NCBI GenBank assembly: GCA_039621445.1
Contig: CP154954.1
Coordinates: 14,178,387 to 14,242,386 of the forward strand
Origin: Euglena gracilis
Lineage: Eukaryota > Euglenida > Euglenophyceae > Euglenales
Length of the DNA: 64,000 bases
Direction: 5' to 3'
Of the stretch, positions 21,091 to 34,839 are shown piece by piece; position 1 is the stretch's first letter; the number at the start of each line of letters is the position of its first letter. The position numbers were made by a program, and so were the translations under genes. Below the pieces are notes generated by a model, which had not been told where the DNA came from, did not search any database, and was given only the letters and a program-made list of their open reading frames with translations.

Positions 21091-22320
21091 ATAATGCCCC
21101 CCGGGGGATTTTTTCGCCTGAAATCCCCGTCCAAGGAGGCATTATTTGGGGTGAGTATCATTCATTTTTAATTTCTTTTCGAATTTTCGAAAACTTTCAA
21201 AAATCAACACGACCCAAAATAACCACCCAAAAACACCCCACTTTATTAAAGCAAAAACTGACATATTTGGGTCCCATGGTCAACAAAAACCCACATTTTT
21301 TTAGGTCATTTATCGCCATGAATCCTGATTTTCAACCACATTTTTTTTTGGTGAAAATACAGGTCGGAGAGGCATCATTATTTCTTTTGAAAATCATTTG
21401 GGGAGTATCATTTGCAGGGAAAAAAAATTTAACGAAAAAAAAAACTTCCCGTCCCAGCACATTCAACGAAAATTCAATAGGGAAAACTGACGAAAAAAAG
21501 CCATATCGAAAATGGGTCGATTTTGGGGGGAAAAAGTGATTTCTGGTGTCCTTGGACCATCGCGCATCCACCCGACCCCATTCGATTCTCAGATCGGCCG
21601 TTGGCCGTCCCTTAGGCCAAAGGGCAGTCCTTAAGGGGCGGTCCTTTAGGGGAAAAGAACTTCCCTTATGGACCGCCCTGATTATTTGGGGAGTTTTATT
21701 TGGGGGAGGGTTACTTCCGACACCTGCACTAACTGCATGCACTCAAATATCTGCATCCTCTCCAGCCACTCTCCAGTGTCTGCATCCTGGCCATAACATT
21801 TCATATTAACCAAACATTAGCCAAATATTCACCGCTGTCACATTTCGTATTGACCCAAATTAGCCAAATACTCCCCAAATTATCACAAAATGGCCCCAAA
21901 TTGTCAAAAATTCATCCGAAGAATGGCCAAGAATTCTGGACGGAAAAAACTTCTGAACCCATTTCTCAGAAAAAGCCATCAGAATTCACATCAAAATTCC
22001 GAGGTTTCCTCCAATACAACGTTCAAATAATGGTTAAATCCTAAACTCCAAAATTTCAAAATAAGCAAATAAAATATATTCTTTCATTTTGGATGATCAG
22101 TGCACATTTAAACAGGTGATTTGGAACAAAAGTTTGTTCCCAGAATTGGCGCGAAGCGCCAAATAATTTTTTTTGGTGTTCACAAGAAGAAATTGACTAT
22201 TCTTCCTAAATTACCATTACCACGGATCCTTAAAAATGGTGCGAAAAAACCTTCAAACAAAATTTTCACATTTCATCCAGAAGTTTTCCACAAGATTTTT
22301 TCCCGTTCAAATCCCCCCCC
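21091..22320. other. No gene seen; hairpin and relic of M2-type interior
   Basis: AATAATGCC (21091) pairs with GGCATTATT (ends about 21155). 21.85-21.90 kb (ATTGACCCAAATTAGCC) matches the interior sequence of M2 and 61.9 kb. The small hairpin GGCGCGAAGCGCC is at 22149. Confidence 0.5.
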
Positions 22321-22329
22321 CCCCGGTCG

Positions 22330-22415
22330 GCCTGCATCGCCCAGCACCGGAACCCCACCTCTGGCCTCCAAAAAACCAGCATCGCCCAGCAGCGCCAGCA
22401 TCATCAGGGCTGCTT
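22330..22415 (+). repeat. GCATCGCCCA half-element, second copy
   Basis: GCATCGCCCA units flank the hinge GGAACCCCACCTCTGGCCTC (CACCTCTGG at 22356-22364), ending CAGGGCTGCTTG. This matches 8905-9048 in order and orientation with a few changes. Confidence 0.7.
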
Positions 22416-22572
22416 GCTTGTGAGCCATGTTTTGTTTGCCACCCAATGTCGCTGTTCCTCTGAGGTCCGTGATTTCAGCGTTGCAGAGCCGGAGGATGTG
22501 CAGGCCGAGGATCCTGTTCCACAGCCTTCCTCGCATCAGAAATTTGTGGTTTTTGGCAACGTCCACTCTCAA
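22390..22572 (-). CDS. Candidate coding fragment, unknown
   Basis: The minus strand reads MRVDVAKNHKFLMRGRLWNR, ILGLHILRLCNAEITDLRGT, then runs into the GCATCGCCCA repeat. The first 40 residues look protein-like (basic then leucine-rich) but match no family I know. No convincing splice sites. Confidence 0.2.
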
Positions 22573-23059
22573 CGCATCACAGACACCCGCCCTTTCACCC
22601 TCCCTCGTTTCACCTTTGTGAGCAGCAATTGTGAAGAAGTTTTAGGAAGCAACCTCAACCCAGCGACCTGAGCTCCCAGCTGCAGCAAAGGCTGTCTCAT
22701 GGAAACAGTCTTGTATTCGTTCATTCGTTCAATGCGTTCATCGTCATTCTTCAGAAGTGAACGCTGGGACCAGAGCCCAAACGCTCCTTCCCACTGCCCT
22801 CATTAAGGAGCAGGACGCGCCCCCACCCCCCCTGTGTCAATGCCATTTTCTTGGAACGCAGCTTTTTTCTGGAGAAAACAATCACCCCAATAATTCATTT
22901 TTGCCTAAGATGAGACAAAAAATCAACACGGACGAAGTTGGAAACCAGAACTTGCTTTTGCCAACCTGCTATCGTGCGGGGACAGCAAGTCGGGGTCAGG
23001 TGGGGCTACCATCTCCGGGTTTTGTTCCCGGGTTCAGCTGCAGCAGGGTCAAGGCAGTC

Positions 23060-23172
23060 TCTACCGGTGGTGTGCCGGTCGAGCCCATCGCCGCTGTGTG
23101 CTCGGGTCAAGCTCCTGCTCCTCCCAAGCACCTGCAGCCTCCGACACCAGGGGAGGCGAACTTCCCAACGTG
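23060..23172 (+). CDS. Candidate coding fragment, unknown
   Basis: Reads VKAVSTGGVPVEPIAAVCSG then QAPAPPKHLQPPTPGE to a TGA at about 23171. Proline-rich and GC-biased after a CAGCAG acceptor-like site. It lies just left of M4. No family recognised. Confidence 0.2.
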
Positions 23173-23202
23173 AAAAACCAGCACGTATGGGACCGAATGT
23201 AT

Positions 23203-23470
23203 CATGCTTGTGCTTACCAACCGGGGGGGGGAGGGGGGGGTGGGTGCTATAGGGTGCCTGCTCCTAGCAGGCACCCCCCCCGGGGGGGATAGGGGGGGGA
23301 CCCAGAAATTTTTCATTGAAAATGGCCTTTTCTGGGCCCCCGGTGCCTTCGGCGCCGGGGTCGGAGGGGGGGTGCCTGCTATGGGCAGGCACCCCCCCTC
23401 CGGGTGCTATGGGGTGCCTGCCCCTAGCACCCCCCCCCCGTGGGGTAGGCACCGACTAAGCGCAAGCCTG
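23203..23470. mobile_element. M4: short hAT-like MITE with GGGTGCCTGC palindromes
   Basis: 268 bp, flanked by the exact 8-bp duplication GAATGTAT (23195-23202 and 23471-23478). Ends CATGCTTGTGCTTA and, inverted, CAGGCTTGCGCTTA. The interior is G/C runs, palindromic GGGTGCCTGC...GCAGGCACCC motifs and a GGTGCCTTCGGCGCC hairpin at 23342. M7 (39.05 kb) is a diverged sibling. Confidence 0.9.
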
Positions 23471-23479
23471 GAATGTATA

Positions 23480-24890
23480 CCATCAAGCACGGGAAAATGA
23501 AAATATTACCCAAGTCAGGCCAGGCTGTGTCGGCCAACTCAGGCCATAAATGTTCTTGAGGGGAATATGGGACTGACAGCACCCTGGTCGATTTAGTGCT
23601 GAAACCCATGGCGGTGTACGACCCTCCATGGAGAGGACAATAACAAGATCGGAAGGAAGACAATAATAATATCGGACGCAACTTCATTCCAACCGCAGTC
23701 TGGAAAAGGTGTTTTCATTCAAAACCGGGAAAGATTCACGGCTGCCCTCGTCACACGATAACACAGGTTAGGGTTAGAGTCAGGGTCAGGGTTAGCGTTA
23801 TCCAACAATCCACAATACAACACCAAACATAAAACTCCCTTCCCCTGGGCCATCCACACCAAAAACGGGAAAAATGTGTGCCGTTAAATTGTCAAAACTC
23901 AAACTCTATTTAAATGCTGGAAAAATCTCCAGGCCAGAGGGAGCTTTTGTGGGACGGCCATACAGCAAGTAGGCCTCTTTCAAACGTTTCCAGGTTTGCT
24001 GGGTTGTGTGGGACGAATGTAACACGATTCCCATAATTCCTGAAGCCAAACATTTGGGAAGCCTCGCTTGTGGTTTTGATAGCTCAAGGGGGTACGATAA
24101 CAATGAAAAGCCACAAAAGAGAGGTATGCACATTATCACTTATTATTATTTCCGTGATGTAAATGGTTGCGTGAGTGAATATGCGTGCGATGTGAGACTG
24201 GCCCATGGTCTCAACCAGAAAACCACAAATATTTGTCGTTCTGGGTGGGGTTTTCAAACACAATATGCCGGACCTTGGCGCATTCGCACAGCAAGAGAGC
24301 ACTGAGGAAGGGGGGGGGGAAGGACGAATGCCCATGCCCAACTGAGCTGAAGGGTACGCAAAGCGTACACTGCATTACGCTGCGTTGCGGACCACGGCTC
24401 CAAGCGTCTCCACAAGCCAAATCATTTTAGTGCTGATGACAAGGAGCATGGTGCAAGGCCAGTGCTCAAATCCGTCTGGTACCTGCCCCCACCCACCCCT
24501 TGCCCATCGACCAGGTTCCTACAACGCCCAACGAGGGGGGGGGGGGGCTCTCATATATACAGCGTAACAGGCAAACCCTGACCGGGTGGTCGGTATTTAA
24601 GGGTAGTCGGTTGGTAAGGGGGTGGGGCATGAAATTTCAAAAAAAAAATGCACTGATACCCATGGACATGAGTAAGCAGATCATGCCTCCCTCTCCCCTG
24701 GTGCAACGACCACTAACCCCCCTCTCCTAATTGAAGTGAGGGTGCGTTTATAGTGGACTACCACCTCCAACACAGGGGGTCCGCTTCTATTTGGACCCTA
24801 CCTGTCTAATTTTTGTTGATTTCCTTCAGAACTACCATCAAAATGGCGGTGCGCTTCGCGGCGTTCAATAACAGGAGGTGCGCTTTTATT
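23480..24890. other. No gene seen
   Basis: Mostly unique. GGTTAGGGTTAG-like sequence at 23766-23800 is a short degenerate telomere-type tract, too short to call an interstitial telomere. Confidence 0.5.
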
Positions 24891-24894
24891 TGGA

Positions 24895-24990
24895 CCCTGA
24901 GCCCTGGGAGGGGGGATGCACTAGCCCGGCCTCGAAAAAAATGTGCAAAAATGCGTAAAAATGAGCAAAAAACGCAAAAAAAAAACCGTC
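24895..24990 (+). repeat. Relic left end of the M9 family
   Basis: CCCTGGGAGGGGGGATGCAC, then CCGGCCTCGAAAAAAATGTG and AAAAATGCGT-like units match the left end of M9 (35013-35100). The right end is absent. Confidence 0.6.
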
Positions 24991-25112
24991 AATTTTAACC
25001 TTTTTTTGGCGCTTTGTAACCATTTTTTTCGTCATAAAATAAATATCAACGTAAATGTGATATTAATGTAATGTAAATAAAAAATTTCCTTTTTTCAGGG
25101 GGTCTATTGCAA

Positions 25113-25680
25113 AAGTGGAATCCTAACTTATAGGTTGCCTCCGCGGAGCCTCCGCGGAGGCTAAGGGGATGCCCACCCCGCAGTGCCGGCACTGCGTGGC
25201 ACTGCGTGGCACTGCGTGTGGCACTGCGTGGCACTGCGTGGCACTGCGTGTGGCACTGCGTGGCACTGCGTGGCACTGCGTGGCACTGCGTGACACTGCG
25301 TGGCACTGCGTGCACTGCGTGGCACTGCGGGCCGTTAAACCCTTGTTTTTGCATCATTGGCATTTTTGGGGCCATCAAGGGCAATTCTGGTTGTTTTGTG
25401 CAACTTTTTGCTTTTTTGGGCCAATTTGACCGCTTCTGGCTGGAAATGTCGAAAAATGACCAAAAAGATGCCTGCACAGCGCTGCATCATTGAAGGTGAT
25501 TGTATGCGGGTTGAACGGCCCGCAGTGCCACGCAGTGCCACGCAGTGTCACGCAGTGCCACGCAGTGCCGGCACTGCGGGGTGGGCATCCCCTAAAGGTA
25601 ACCAGGCTCCGCGGAGGCTCAAGGTAACCAACCTCCGTGGAGGGCAAGGTAACCAAAAGTCCGGATTCCACATTTGCTGG
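25113..25680. mobile_element. Outer inverted-repeat element with GGTTACC/TCCGCGGAGG units
   Basis: The left side reads AAGTGGAATCCTAACTTATA then GGTTGCCTCCGCGGAG. The right side, inverted, reads AATGTGGAATCCGGACTTTT then GGTTACCTTGCC. The right arm has three GGTAACC-bounded units. The M10 foldback sits inside it. The same module type, with GGAGGCTCCAG units, bounds 60.70-62.61 kb. No target duplication could be fixed. Confidence 0.6.
25164..25593. mobile_element. M10: foldback element with GGCACTGCGT decamers
   Basis: Perfect 23-bp terminal inverted repeats (25164-25186 and 25571-25593, starting AGGGGATGCCCACC). The arms continue as tandem decamer GGCACTGCGT on the left (to about 25330) and its reverse complement on the right (25518-25570), closing at GGGCCGTTAAACCC and GGGTTGAACGGCCC. 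Arms are unequal (about 179 and 86 bp) around a 165-bp AT-rich loop. Unlike the other elements, the arrays are inverted. Confidence 0.85.
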
Positions 25681-26840
25681 GACATTTTTTCGGGCAATTT
25701 TTGGCACCTTCAGCCATTTTATGGTGGTTCTCCCAACAAATGACAAATAAATGCTGCTGTGAACACATATAAATGCAACAAGAAAATTTGAACACACAAT
25801 TCTTCCCACACTTGTTGAAACAACATCTGCACAAAAACCAGGGAGGGTGGTTGGTCAAGGGGGGTATAGCTTCAAAGGAAGCGCCTGGGTCGCATCAGAC
25901 GTGGTATTCCTGCAGTGGGCAACGGGCTTCTTTCGGAGAAAGGGACAGAAACCAGCAGCCTGGCAAGCCAAAACAGGTGACCACTGGCACTCCCATAGCA
26001 GCCACACCTGCAGATAGATCATAACTCACTCGATTTGTCCTTTGGCAAATATGTCATTTATTGTTGAACACCTGAACCACAAGGAGGACAACAACACCAA
26101 CACTAAAAACCTGCCACCAGGTGAGCCTCAAACAACAAGACCCTGAAAAAAACACGACACAAAAAAAACACAAAATAAAAACGCTAACAAACACAAAAAA
26201 AAACACAGAAAATTTACACATGTGCACTTTTCACTGGAGACGACTTACAAAAAATTTCAGCTCTGCCGAGGAACATTTTACATTTTGCTTAAAAATATGT
26301 GACGTTTTGTTGACCAACAAAATGCGAAAATGAAAAAAAGGACAATATTTTGTGTCTCGGTAGAGGAGCCGAAATGAAGAATGTTCCATCGTAAAAAAAT
26401 ATCACTTCACTTGATTTCTGTCAAACATTACCCCAGAGGACTATTCATGTTTCACCCCTCGTTGAGCAGGGGATGAATATCTGCATCAAATTGGTCGGTT
26501 TGGGGGGACCGTAAAGGCTGGATGAATGGATACAAAGCCAAAAAAATGGGCCATCTTAAAAGACTGCCACGTCCGACTGGCATAAAAGCTGTGGAAAACC
26601 TCCCCTCCCTCCCTGCATTCGGATCGAGAACCCACATCTCCGACCCCGTCGGACATGTTTGGAATGTTTTGTTTGTTTGGGTATGCCCTGGTAGGTTGTT
26701 GTACGGTACCCGTTCCCCCCTCCTTGTCAATGACTCGGTTACTACAACAATGACCAGAGGGGGGTGATCATAACCACCCCTTGACCTGCAACCCCCGACC
26801 GGGGGTTGTCGGGGGGCAAGGGGTATCGTGGGTCGGCGCA
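25681..26840. other. No gene seen
   Basis: AT-rich to 26.45 kb. 26.73-26.83 kb is a dispersed repeat (CCTTGACCTGCAACCCCCGA) shared with 15.58 and 36.48 kb. Confidence 0.5.
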
Positions 26841-26844
26841 AGGC

Positions 26845-26943
26845 GGTGCCAGTGCAAAGGGAGTGGAGATGACTGTAGCGGAGGCGACGCTCCTTCAGGG
26901 CTTCAACGTGACCCGCCAGGCTTTGCGTCGCGGCCCACCAGGC
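26845..26943 (-). CDS. Candidate exon, unknown
   Basis: After acceptor GATCCGCGCAG the minus strand reads AWWAATQSLAGHVEALKERR then LRYSHLHSL. Basic and helical in character, GC-rich. Isolated, with no neighbour exon identified. Confidence 0.3.
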
Positions 26944-29298
26944 TGCGCGGATCAGAGTTAAGGCCCCCCATGTGGAATTTTGTTTTAAGGGGTGGTCCCC
27001 CCCAACAACGCAGGGGCTACCTCTGCAGCTACCTCCCCACCGACGGGGCGGAGTCCGGGGACCCACTTTTTTTTGCGGGGCCAATTTTATGGTTAAAAAA
27101 TAGACCAAAAATGACTAAAACCCTCCTCTGCCAGAGGGACTGGCCCTTGGAAGGGAGGGGAGGGAGTCCAGCAGACACACCCAACCCACCAGGGTTCCAA
27201 ACTTCAAAAAATCCCGCCTTTCATCCATTCAAATAGGCCTGAGACCCCCTCAGCCAAGGGGCAGACCTACCCAAATTAAAAAGTAGGGGAGGAGGTTCGG
27301 CACCCAACCACCCAACCACCCCCAGACACAGGTCGGTGGGGGGGGGGGCAACCCCTCCCTCCCCTCACAGGTCGCCAATCTTTAAAATATTTCAAAAACC
27401 AAAATATCTAACAATAGTTTTCCCGCCCTGTCGTTGGTCATGTCGGTTCATTTGGCAGACAGCATGCAGCCCAGTGTATGGGTAGATATGAGCAGGACCC
27501 ACACCAGACGAGGACTGGGCCGTTGACCACCGGCAGGGCGGAACCAAGGCCCCGGGGGAGAGGGTGATTTTTTTATCAGGATGATTAAATTAGTGGCATT
27601 TTGTGTCTGAACCACGGGGGGAGGCTTCAAGGCTTCAAAATATGCATCCACCAAGTCCACTTTTAGGGTCCGTTGCTGAATATTCCAGATACAAAAATTG
27701 TGCTACCCGCCCCGCCCATGTATTTGGACCTGGTCAAATTGGGCCCAACAGAGGAGGGGTGTCACTTTCTGGAGTTTTTCCATCCTTGGACTCACATGCC
27801 ACCATGAGAAAATTGGCAGTTGGTGTGTGCATTTGCGCAAATGGTCCATTTGTGCACACGTGTGTAAACCGGCCGTATGTGCCGGCTGAGATTTGAATGT
27901 TGTGAAAACGGGAATAACTGGAAATAATTTGTTTGCAAACATAGCACAGATGATTTGTCTGGTCGGTTTGCACATTTGCGCACACCAACCACTTGTGCAA
28001 CTTCAAAATTTAACACAAACCCCACTTAGAGAATGCGGCATTACTGGAATTTCGCGCATCCTTGGGTGAGAGATACTTTGTAAATCTTAAACACAACACA
28101 AAATTGCAATTTGAGCCTGCAAAAAAACTAATTTTTCACCCCTGAAAGATCAAAAGAAATGGCACTTCCAGGATTTATCCTCACAATGTCAAATTTAAAG
28201 TGCCCTCTAGGACCCCAAATTTTTAGTCCAAAAATGAGGCACAATGCATCCCTTGGGGATTATTTAAGACTGGGGGGCGGGAGGCGGGGTCCCCTCCCAC
28301 CCACCCACCCACCCCCTGGGGGGGCACCCACTTTTTCAAAAAAAATTTTCGGCACCTTCGGCGCCGAAAAGCGGGTGTCACATAAAACTTAACAAGGGGG
28401 CAGTGTGGACAACTTGCCACCAACTACAGACCTCCTTCCACAGCTGACAGGTTCAGGGACGTTCCACCACCTGTTCCACCAGATATTGTCCTTGTACCAG
28501 GGGGACTGTTGTGTTCCTCAGTCAGGGCCCCGAGGCTGAACACCACTGTGGCAGCTGGGTTTGAGCATAGGCTGACAGACAGCCACATCCGAAGCGGGGC
28601 AATGGGAATGGGCCTACAGCGTGGACACTTTGATGGGGGTGAGGGAGGGGTTGTGGAAGCTGCTGGCTCACACGGTGGCAGGCTGCGGGACGGCGGGCGC
28701 AGTTTGACGACCAGTCATCTTGACGGTATGGGTCATGTTGGCTGAAAAGCAATAAAATACGGGGGGTTATATGTACTTTGGAAATACACATAAAGAGGCA
28801 GAATCATACATATTATACCGTGCGACAACAAGAACGACAATATTGACTGGTGCGATACTATCTTCAGTGACAGCGTAAATAAGACCGCGAATTACGGAGT
28901 ACAAGCTGATTTTGGATTGATTCATCGCCCCTGGGTGTGTGAAGGTCCTCTTGTTGCCGGGGCTTGCCAGGGCCTGGACGTCGCCAAAGGCGGCACCGGT
29001 GGGCGCAGCGATGGACGATGGACTGGAATGCCCCTCACGCAACGGGAGGGGGCAACCGGCCGGGGGCAACGCCTGGGACAGGGTAGTTGATCTTCGGCCC
29101 GCGGAGCGCCAGCTCCGCGGAATATCGATGACTGAGAAATCACTATGGTCATATTACCACATAATTATCATTGATATATGATACAATATATGTGTGTGAT
29201 TATATACATACAAACCATATCATTGTATGCACACACACACAAATAATATATATGTCTATGTATAATACATATAACGTAATATATGTTTATATATTTAA
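26944..29298. other. No confident gene; repeat islands
   Basis: 27.81-27.99 kb has TGTGCATTTGCGCAAATGG and TTTGCGCACACCAACC, part of a palindromic family also seen at 41.7-42.95 kb. 28.27-28.40 kb is a C/G-run module with hairpin GGCACCTTCGGCGCC. 28.5-29.1 kb is moderately GC-rich without a convincing frame. Confidence 0.45.
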
Positions 29299-30050
29299 GG
29301 CAAGTGGGAAGTTTAATACCCCCCGGGGGGGATTAAACTTCCCAACGCGGGGTAGACACGGGTACCCTGGAGTCAGTGAAAGGTGCAGGTTTAGGGAGAG
29401 GACTGTTTGGCCTGGGTTCCTATGTTAGGGAACATTCAAAAAAGCACGGCAAACGGTGGCAATCACAAAAAAAAAACGGCCAAAAGATGACTGGATGTAT
29501 CCAACAGCATGCAGGGCATTGCTTAAAAAACCCCGGAGGTCCAGCTCAGAGGCTGGAAAAAGGCTGCTGGCTGACTCTCCCATCCCCCCCCACAGGGGTC
29601 CCACAGGTGGAACCTGGAATCAACTGGGGGTCGAGCCGGGCACAAAAAAATTCAAGAATGCCCAAACAATAAAACAACGCATCAACAATGCCCCCAAAAA
29701 CTGTTCATTATGCATTTAAGGTGCATAATGATAATGTTATGCCACTTGCGAAGAGAGGATGAACGTCGCGCGCGCGGCCGAACCCAGGCCGGCGGGTCCT
29801 CAACCCTGCGCCCTTCAAAAACCCCAGGGTACCCGTGCCCAAACCAGTACCCGCCCCCCCCCCCCCCGGGCAATTGTTGCGCGACAAACCAGGCCGCACG
29901 GAGGGGGGTGACAATTTCCCGGGGTGACAAATTGGCCGGCACAGAGGGGAGAGACAATTGCCCGGGGGCGTCAATTGCCCCGGGGGGGGGGGCGGGTAGG
30001 AAGTTTAATCAGTTAATACCCCCCCGGGGGGATTAGCCTGCCCACTTGCC
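29299..30050. mobile_element. Inverted-repeat element with GGCAAGTGGG ends
   Basis: The left end GGCAAGTGGGAAGTTTAAT and right end (inverted) GGCAAGTGGGCAGGCTAAT match. Further in, CACGGGTACCCTGG (29.36) pairs with its inverted copy at 29.83 kb, so the arms are long. A perfect palindrome, GGGAAGTTTAAT...ATTAAACTTCCC, is at 29306-29344. ACAATTGCCCGGGG motifs at 29.87-29.98 recur in diverged form at 33.67-33.76 kb. No target duplication identified. Confidence 0.6.
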
Positions 30051-30109
30051 ATATGTATGATAACACCCCCAAATAACCCGGTGGGGTGAAAGGTCATTGG
30101 AACCAACTT

Positions 30110-31117
<1,008 letters not shown>

Positions 31118-31119
31118 CA

Positions 31120-34000
31120 CAGGAGTATAGAAACCGCCACAGGGGCCAGCCTGGGCCCACTGAAAGGAGAAGCGAAGACTTGGGGTTGTGGGGAGTTCCC
31201 AAGAAACTGTTAGGGTTTTGGGTATTGACCAATGATACCTAAAGAACTCCCCAATCGTGTGCAGTTTTCCTTTCCATTTTTCCGCCTCCTGCCCTCATAC
31301 AGAGAAGTCACAAAATCAGATTACAGAGAGGCGGGGATCGCCCAGTGAAAACGACAACTCACTAGGGTCACAGTGCACACCGCATGCTGGAAGGGCAGCT
31401 GGGAAGGCCCGTTAGAAAATGGGCAGGTCAGGGATGCAGGGGTGGGAACTTTGCCCCCACGCCGGTGCTGCATGTCAGCGGGGAGCCTCATTCTTCCACT
31501 TGGTGAAGAAAGTCTCACTGTGGGGAATGGCAGCAATGCAACACCAAAGCAGGACCTCGGGGTTAACGGGAAGTTTTGGATGGGAGTCGGACCCGCCAGA
31601 CCCATCACAACTTCGTGCAGGGAAAATTTCTTTCAGCGAACCGGGAAAAAAAAAGGGTTCAGATTTGGTATTTTTTACGTGAAAACTTAGACCAAAAAAC
31701 AAGATCAAAAACAAGAAAAAAAGACTCTCAAAAACACCATTTTTTGTCATTTTTTCCCACCTGCAAAAACTTTAGCGCTTTGGACCGATAAAAAAACCCA
31801 ATTCAACCCAGCTGTTCTGGGCTGTCTGAATTTTATTTTGACGGATGAAAGCCCATTTGGGGTTCCTACGGGAGCTACTGGCAGGAGGAAAGGTGCTGCG
31901 GTGGCTTTTGTTGTCACATCACCAAACGTGAGACACGCAGTCCCCAATCCGGCAATTGGTCAGCAACAACATGCCTGCGAGCCGCCGCGCACGTCTGTGG
32001 CGGCGAGGTCTGGCTGGGCCGGGGACGCGGGGGGGGGGGGGGGGCGCCTCGCCCGGGTCGTGCGCCGAGAGTAAGGCGGTGGGAGGGAGTGTGGCCGAAT
32101 CCCGGCCGTTGCTGTTGGCCAACTTTCTCCTCTGGGGCTTGCTGGGCGGAAGGGTTCTCCCTTTGCGCTGGTGGTGTGGATCGGGGACAAACCCCCTAAA
32201 CGGTGGGAGTGCTGCCCTCCCCTCCTTTGGTGTTCGTGGTCCCGGGGGGTGGGGACTGCAAACACCAGAGGAGGGGAAATGTTTCCCATTCCCACCCATT
32301 TCTGGTCCATCCTGCACAAAATCTGTTCCGGTTGAACCGCCCGTAGGGCGGCTGAACAGAAATTGAAACTCATCATTGGGGAGGGACGGGGTAAGAGAAG
32401 CTGACGCTGGATGAAAAGACGTTGGCTGGCTGGACCCCCCCCCCACCCGGTGGAGTTCCCTCCGGCTTTGACGACAACCCCGGACGCCACCACCGCCATG
32501 GAAAGCTCAAATAATTTTTTCCTCCTGTACTGGTGTGTTTGTGATGCCATTTTGAGGAATCCCATTATATCATGGGCGTTGTGCCTTGACGGGCTGTGAG
32601 GAGGCACACAGATGCTTTTCTCTTAAGGGGCTTGCCCCAAACAAAAGCCAAAATCATATGAAAATGGGTTTTTTCCCATTGCTGTCCATTGCCAGTGCCA
32701 TCCTGTAGACATACCATGTCGTTGACACCCCCATGCCTGGGTCGGATGAGTCCGGGACCCTAAACTGATCAACCGGGGGGGGGGGGTTATCCTTGGGAGA
32801 CAAATGAAAAGAAATCAAAAATTTGAAAATCTCAAACAAAATCAAATCAATACTGAAAACAACCAAATAATTTCAATTGCGAGATTTTGACGTTTTTCTT
32901 TTCTTCAAAAAAACCATTCAAAAATGTGGTGTTAACGACAAGGTGTGTCTTGGATAAGGGAGGGTGGTGGGATTCCTAAAACTTAAAAGATACTGTCATT
33001 TTTCACCTGTCGACAACCCTTACCCCTCCCCCCCCCCAATCCTGACACACATACACTCTCCCTGCGGATTGAGGCAAACGGCCGCTGCGTGTCCAGAACA
33101 CTGTGAAGGCGGAGGGCAACACAGACCATCATAAGGTTGGGACTGGCAGGCAGGCGCTTGACTGGAGGGCTGTCCATTTTGTGTGTGTGAGGCTTTGTTT
33201 ACTTTGGTGTGTGACACGACGCTTCATAAAAATAACTCTCATCGCTGTGTTTTTTGAAAATTGTTTTTGCTTCCGAATAAAATGACCAGATCCAGAAAAC
33301 ATGCTCCTGGTGGAGCAAAGACAAATTGCTACTTGGACCAGTGGGCTCTCTTATCAGACATCTGATTAAAATTTGAAATCTCCTGGGGGGGTGATTGCAG
33401 CTGGTCCGACATTAGTCAGCACATCAAGTGGGAAAAAGTTCAATTGTGTACGTTTTCAAACCGTACAAAGTCCTTGTTTGTGTCTTATTTTGGCTATTTT
33501 GGGCCTCAAATCTTTCGACTTAGACAAATGAAACATCGTTGGAGAACAACGATTCAGCACCAGGAATCCGCAATTCTCCTTAGGAGAGCGATAATGAAGA
33601 AATAAATTAAATAACAAGACCCAATAGTCAAATAAAGCAGAATTACTGCTGACGTGGGTGTCAATCCTATCCCCCCCTGGGGAAATTGTCCCCGGACAAA
33701 TCACTGGGTACAGGGGAAATTGAAAATTTTTCATAAACAGGTCGGCGGGGACAGAGGGAAGAGGACAGTTGACCGGTCGGCCAAAAGCAGACCAAATGGC
33801 CAATTTGGGCCACAAAAAAAACAACCAAGGGATGGGCCAGGTCTGTCCGCAAGTAAAATGCCACACGGGGTCAGGGGATGTCGAAGCCCCACCCGTTTTC
33901 TGGGCAATTATCCCAACGCCGAAGGGCTTCCCATGTGACACTTTCAACACTGACACTTTTCCCCGGGTTGGCCCTGCCCCACCGCGTCCCCCCAGGCCAG
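31120..34000. other. No confident gene
   Basis: A GC-rich patch at 31.97-32.35 kb has overlapping frames on both strands without splice-consistent blocks. 33.67-33.78 kb shares ACAAATCACTGGG and GGGGACAGAGGGAAGAGGAC motifs with the 29.9-kb element. The remainder is unremarkable. Confidence 0.45.
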
Positions 34001-34780
34001 CCCTCGGCGCAGTATACCGTGCAGCGTCGCGGTTGCGTGGCCCGCCCGGCTTCGGGCCCGCTGTCTAGGCCCGACCGCGGGGCACGTGCAGCGCCAGGGC
34101 ACACACACGAGGCGGCAGATTTGGGCGGCGAGGTGGGGGGAAGGGCGGGGGTGGGGGGGTGAGGGGGGGGTGGGGGGCGGCCCTCTCACTCCACCTCGTA
34201 TGGGCCGTTGATGCGGTTCCCGGGGCAGCCTCCTTGGCACACAATCCTGACGGACCCTCCCTCCGCGGGAGGCGGCTCACACACACTGGCCACCCGACAG
34301 AATTGGCACTTGGGGACATTGTTGTTCGACCCCCCCCCCCACCCGGGCGAAAAACCCCCAAAAAACTGTATTCAGGCCTAGGTGGGGATTGTGCTCACAC
34401 GAAGCAATGCTATGGCCTGTAATTATGGGAAAAGACTAAAATACTCGCAAGGATTGGCTGTTGCCACCGGCTTATTTTATGATAGACGAGGAAGAAGTAT
34501 GACGGATGATGATTTTTGTCTGACATGATGTCTTGTCCATGCCCAGAGTGAGTTGGAGAGTGGAAACGGGTTGGTTGCGCCATTTTGTGCTCTCCGCAAT
34601 CTTCTACGAAGGGCTGCACATTTAGGAAATATTTTCCAAATTTCATTTTTCCAGAAAAAGCCGGAACATATTTCTGAGTACGAATACACACACATACATA
34701 TATATACACATACATACACATATATTTGTATATAATATGTATATATATGCATATGTATATAAAAATAAAAATATATACAT
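34001..34780. other. GC-rich patch and CA/TA microsatellite
   Basis: 34.00-34.30 kb is GC-rich with possible but unsupported minus-strand coding. 34.69-34.78 kb is mixed (CA)n/(TA)n. Confidence 0.4.
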
Positions 34781-34839
34781 AATCCAAAACACGGACTTTC
34801 TGATTTCACAATCATTTTGGCGGTTGACTCCCCCCCCGC

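Noticed and set aside
23766-23810. Interstitial telomere (GGTTAGGGTTAG)
   Set aside because: Only a few degenerate units; too short to support.
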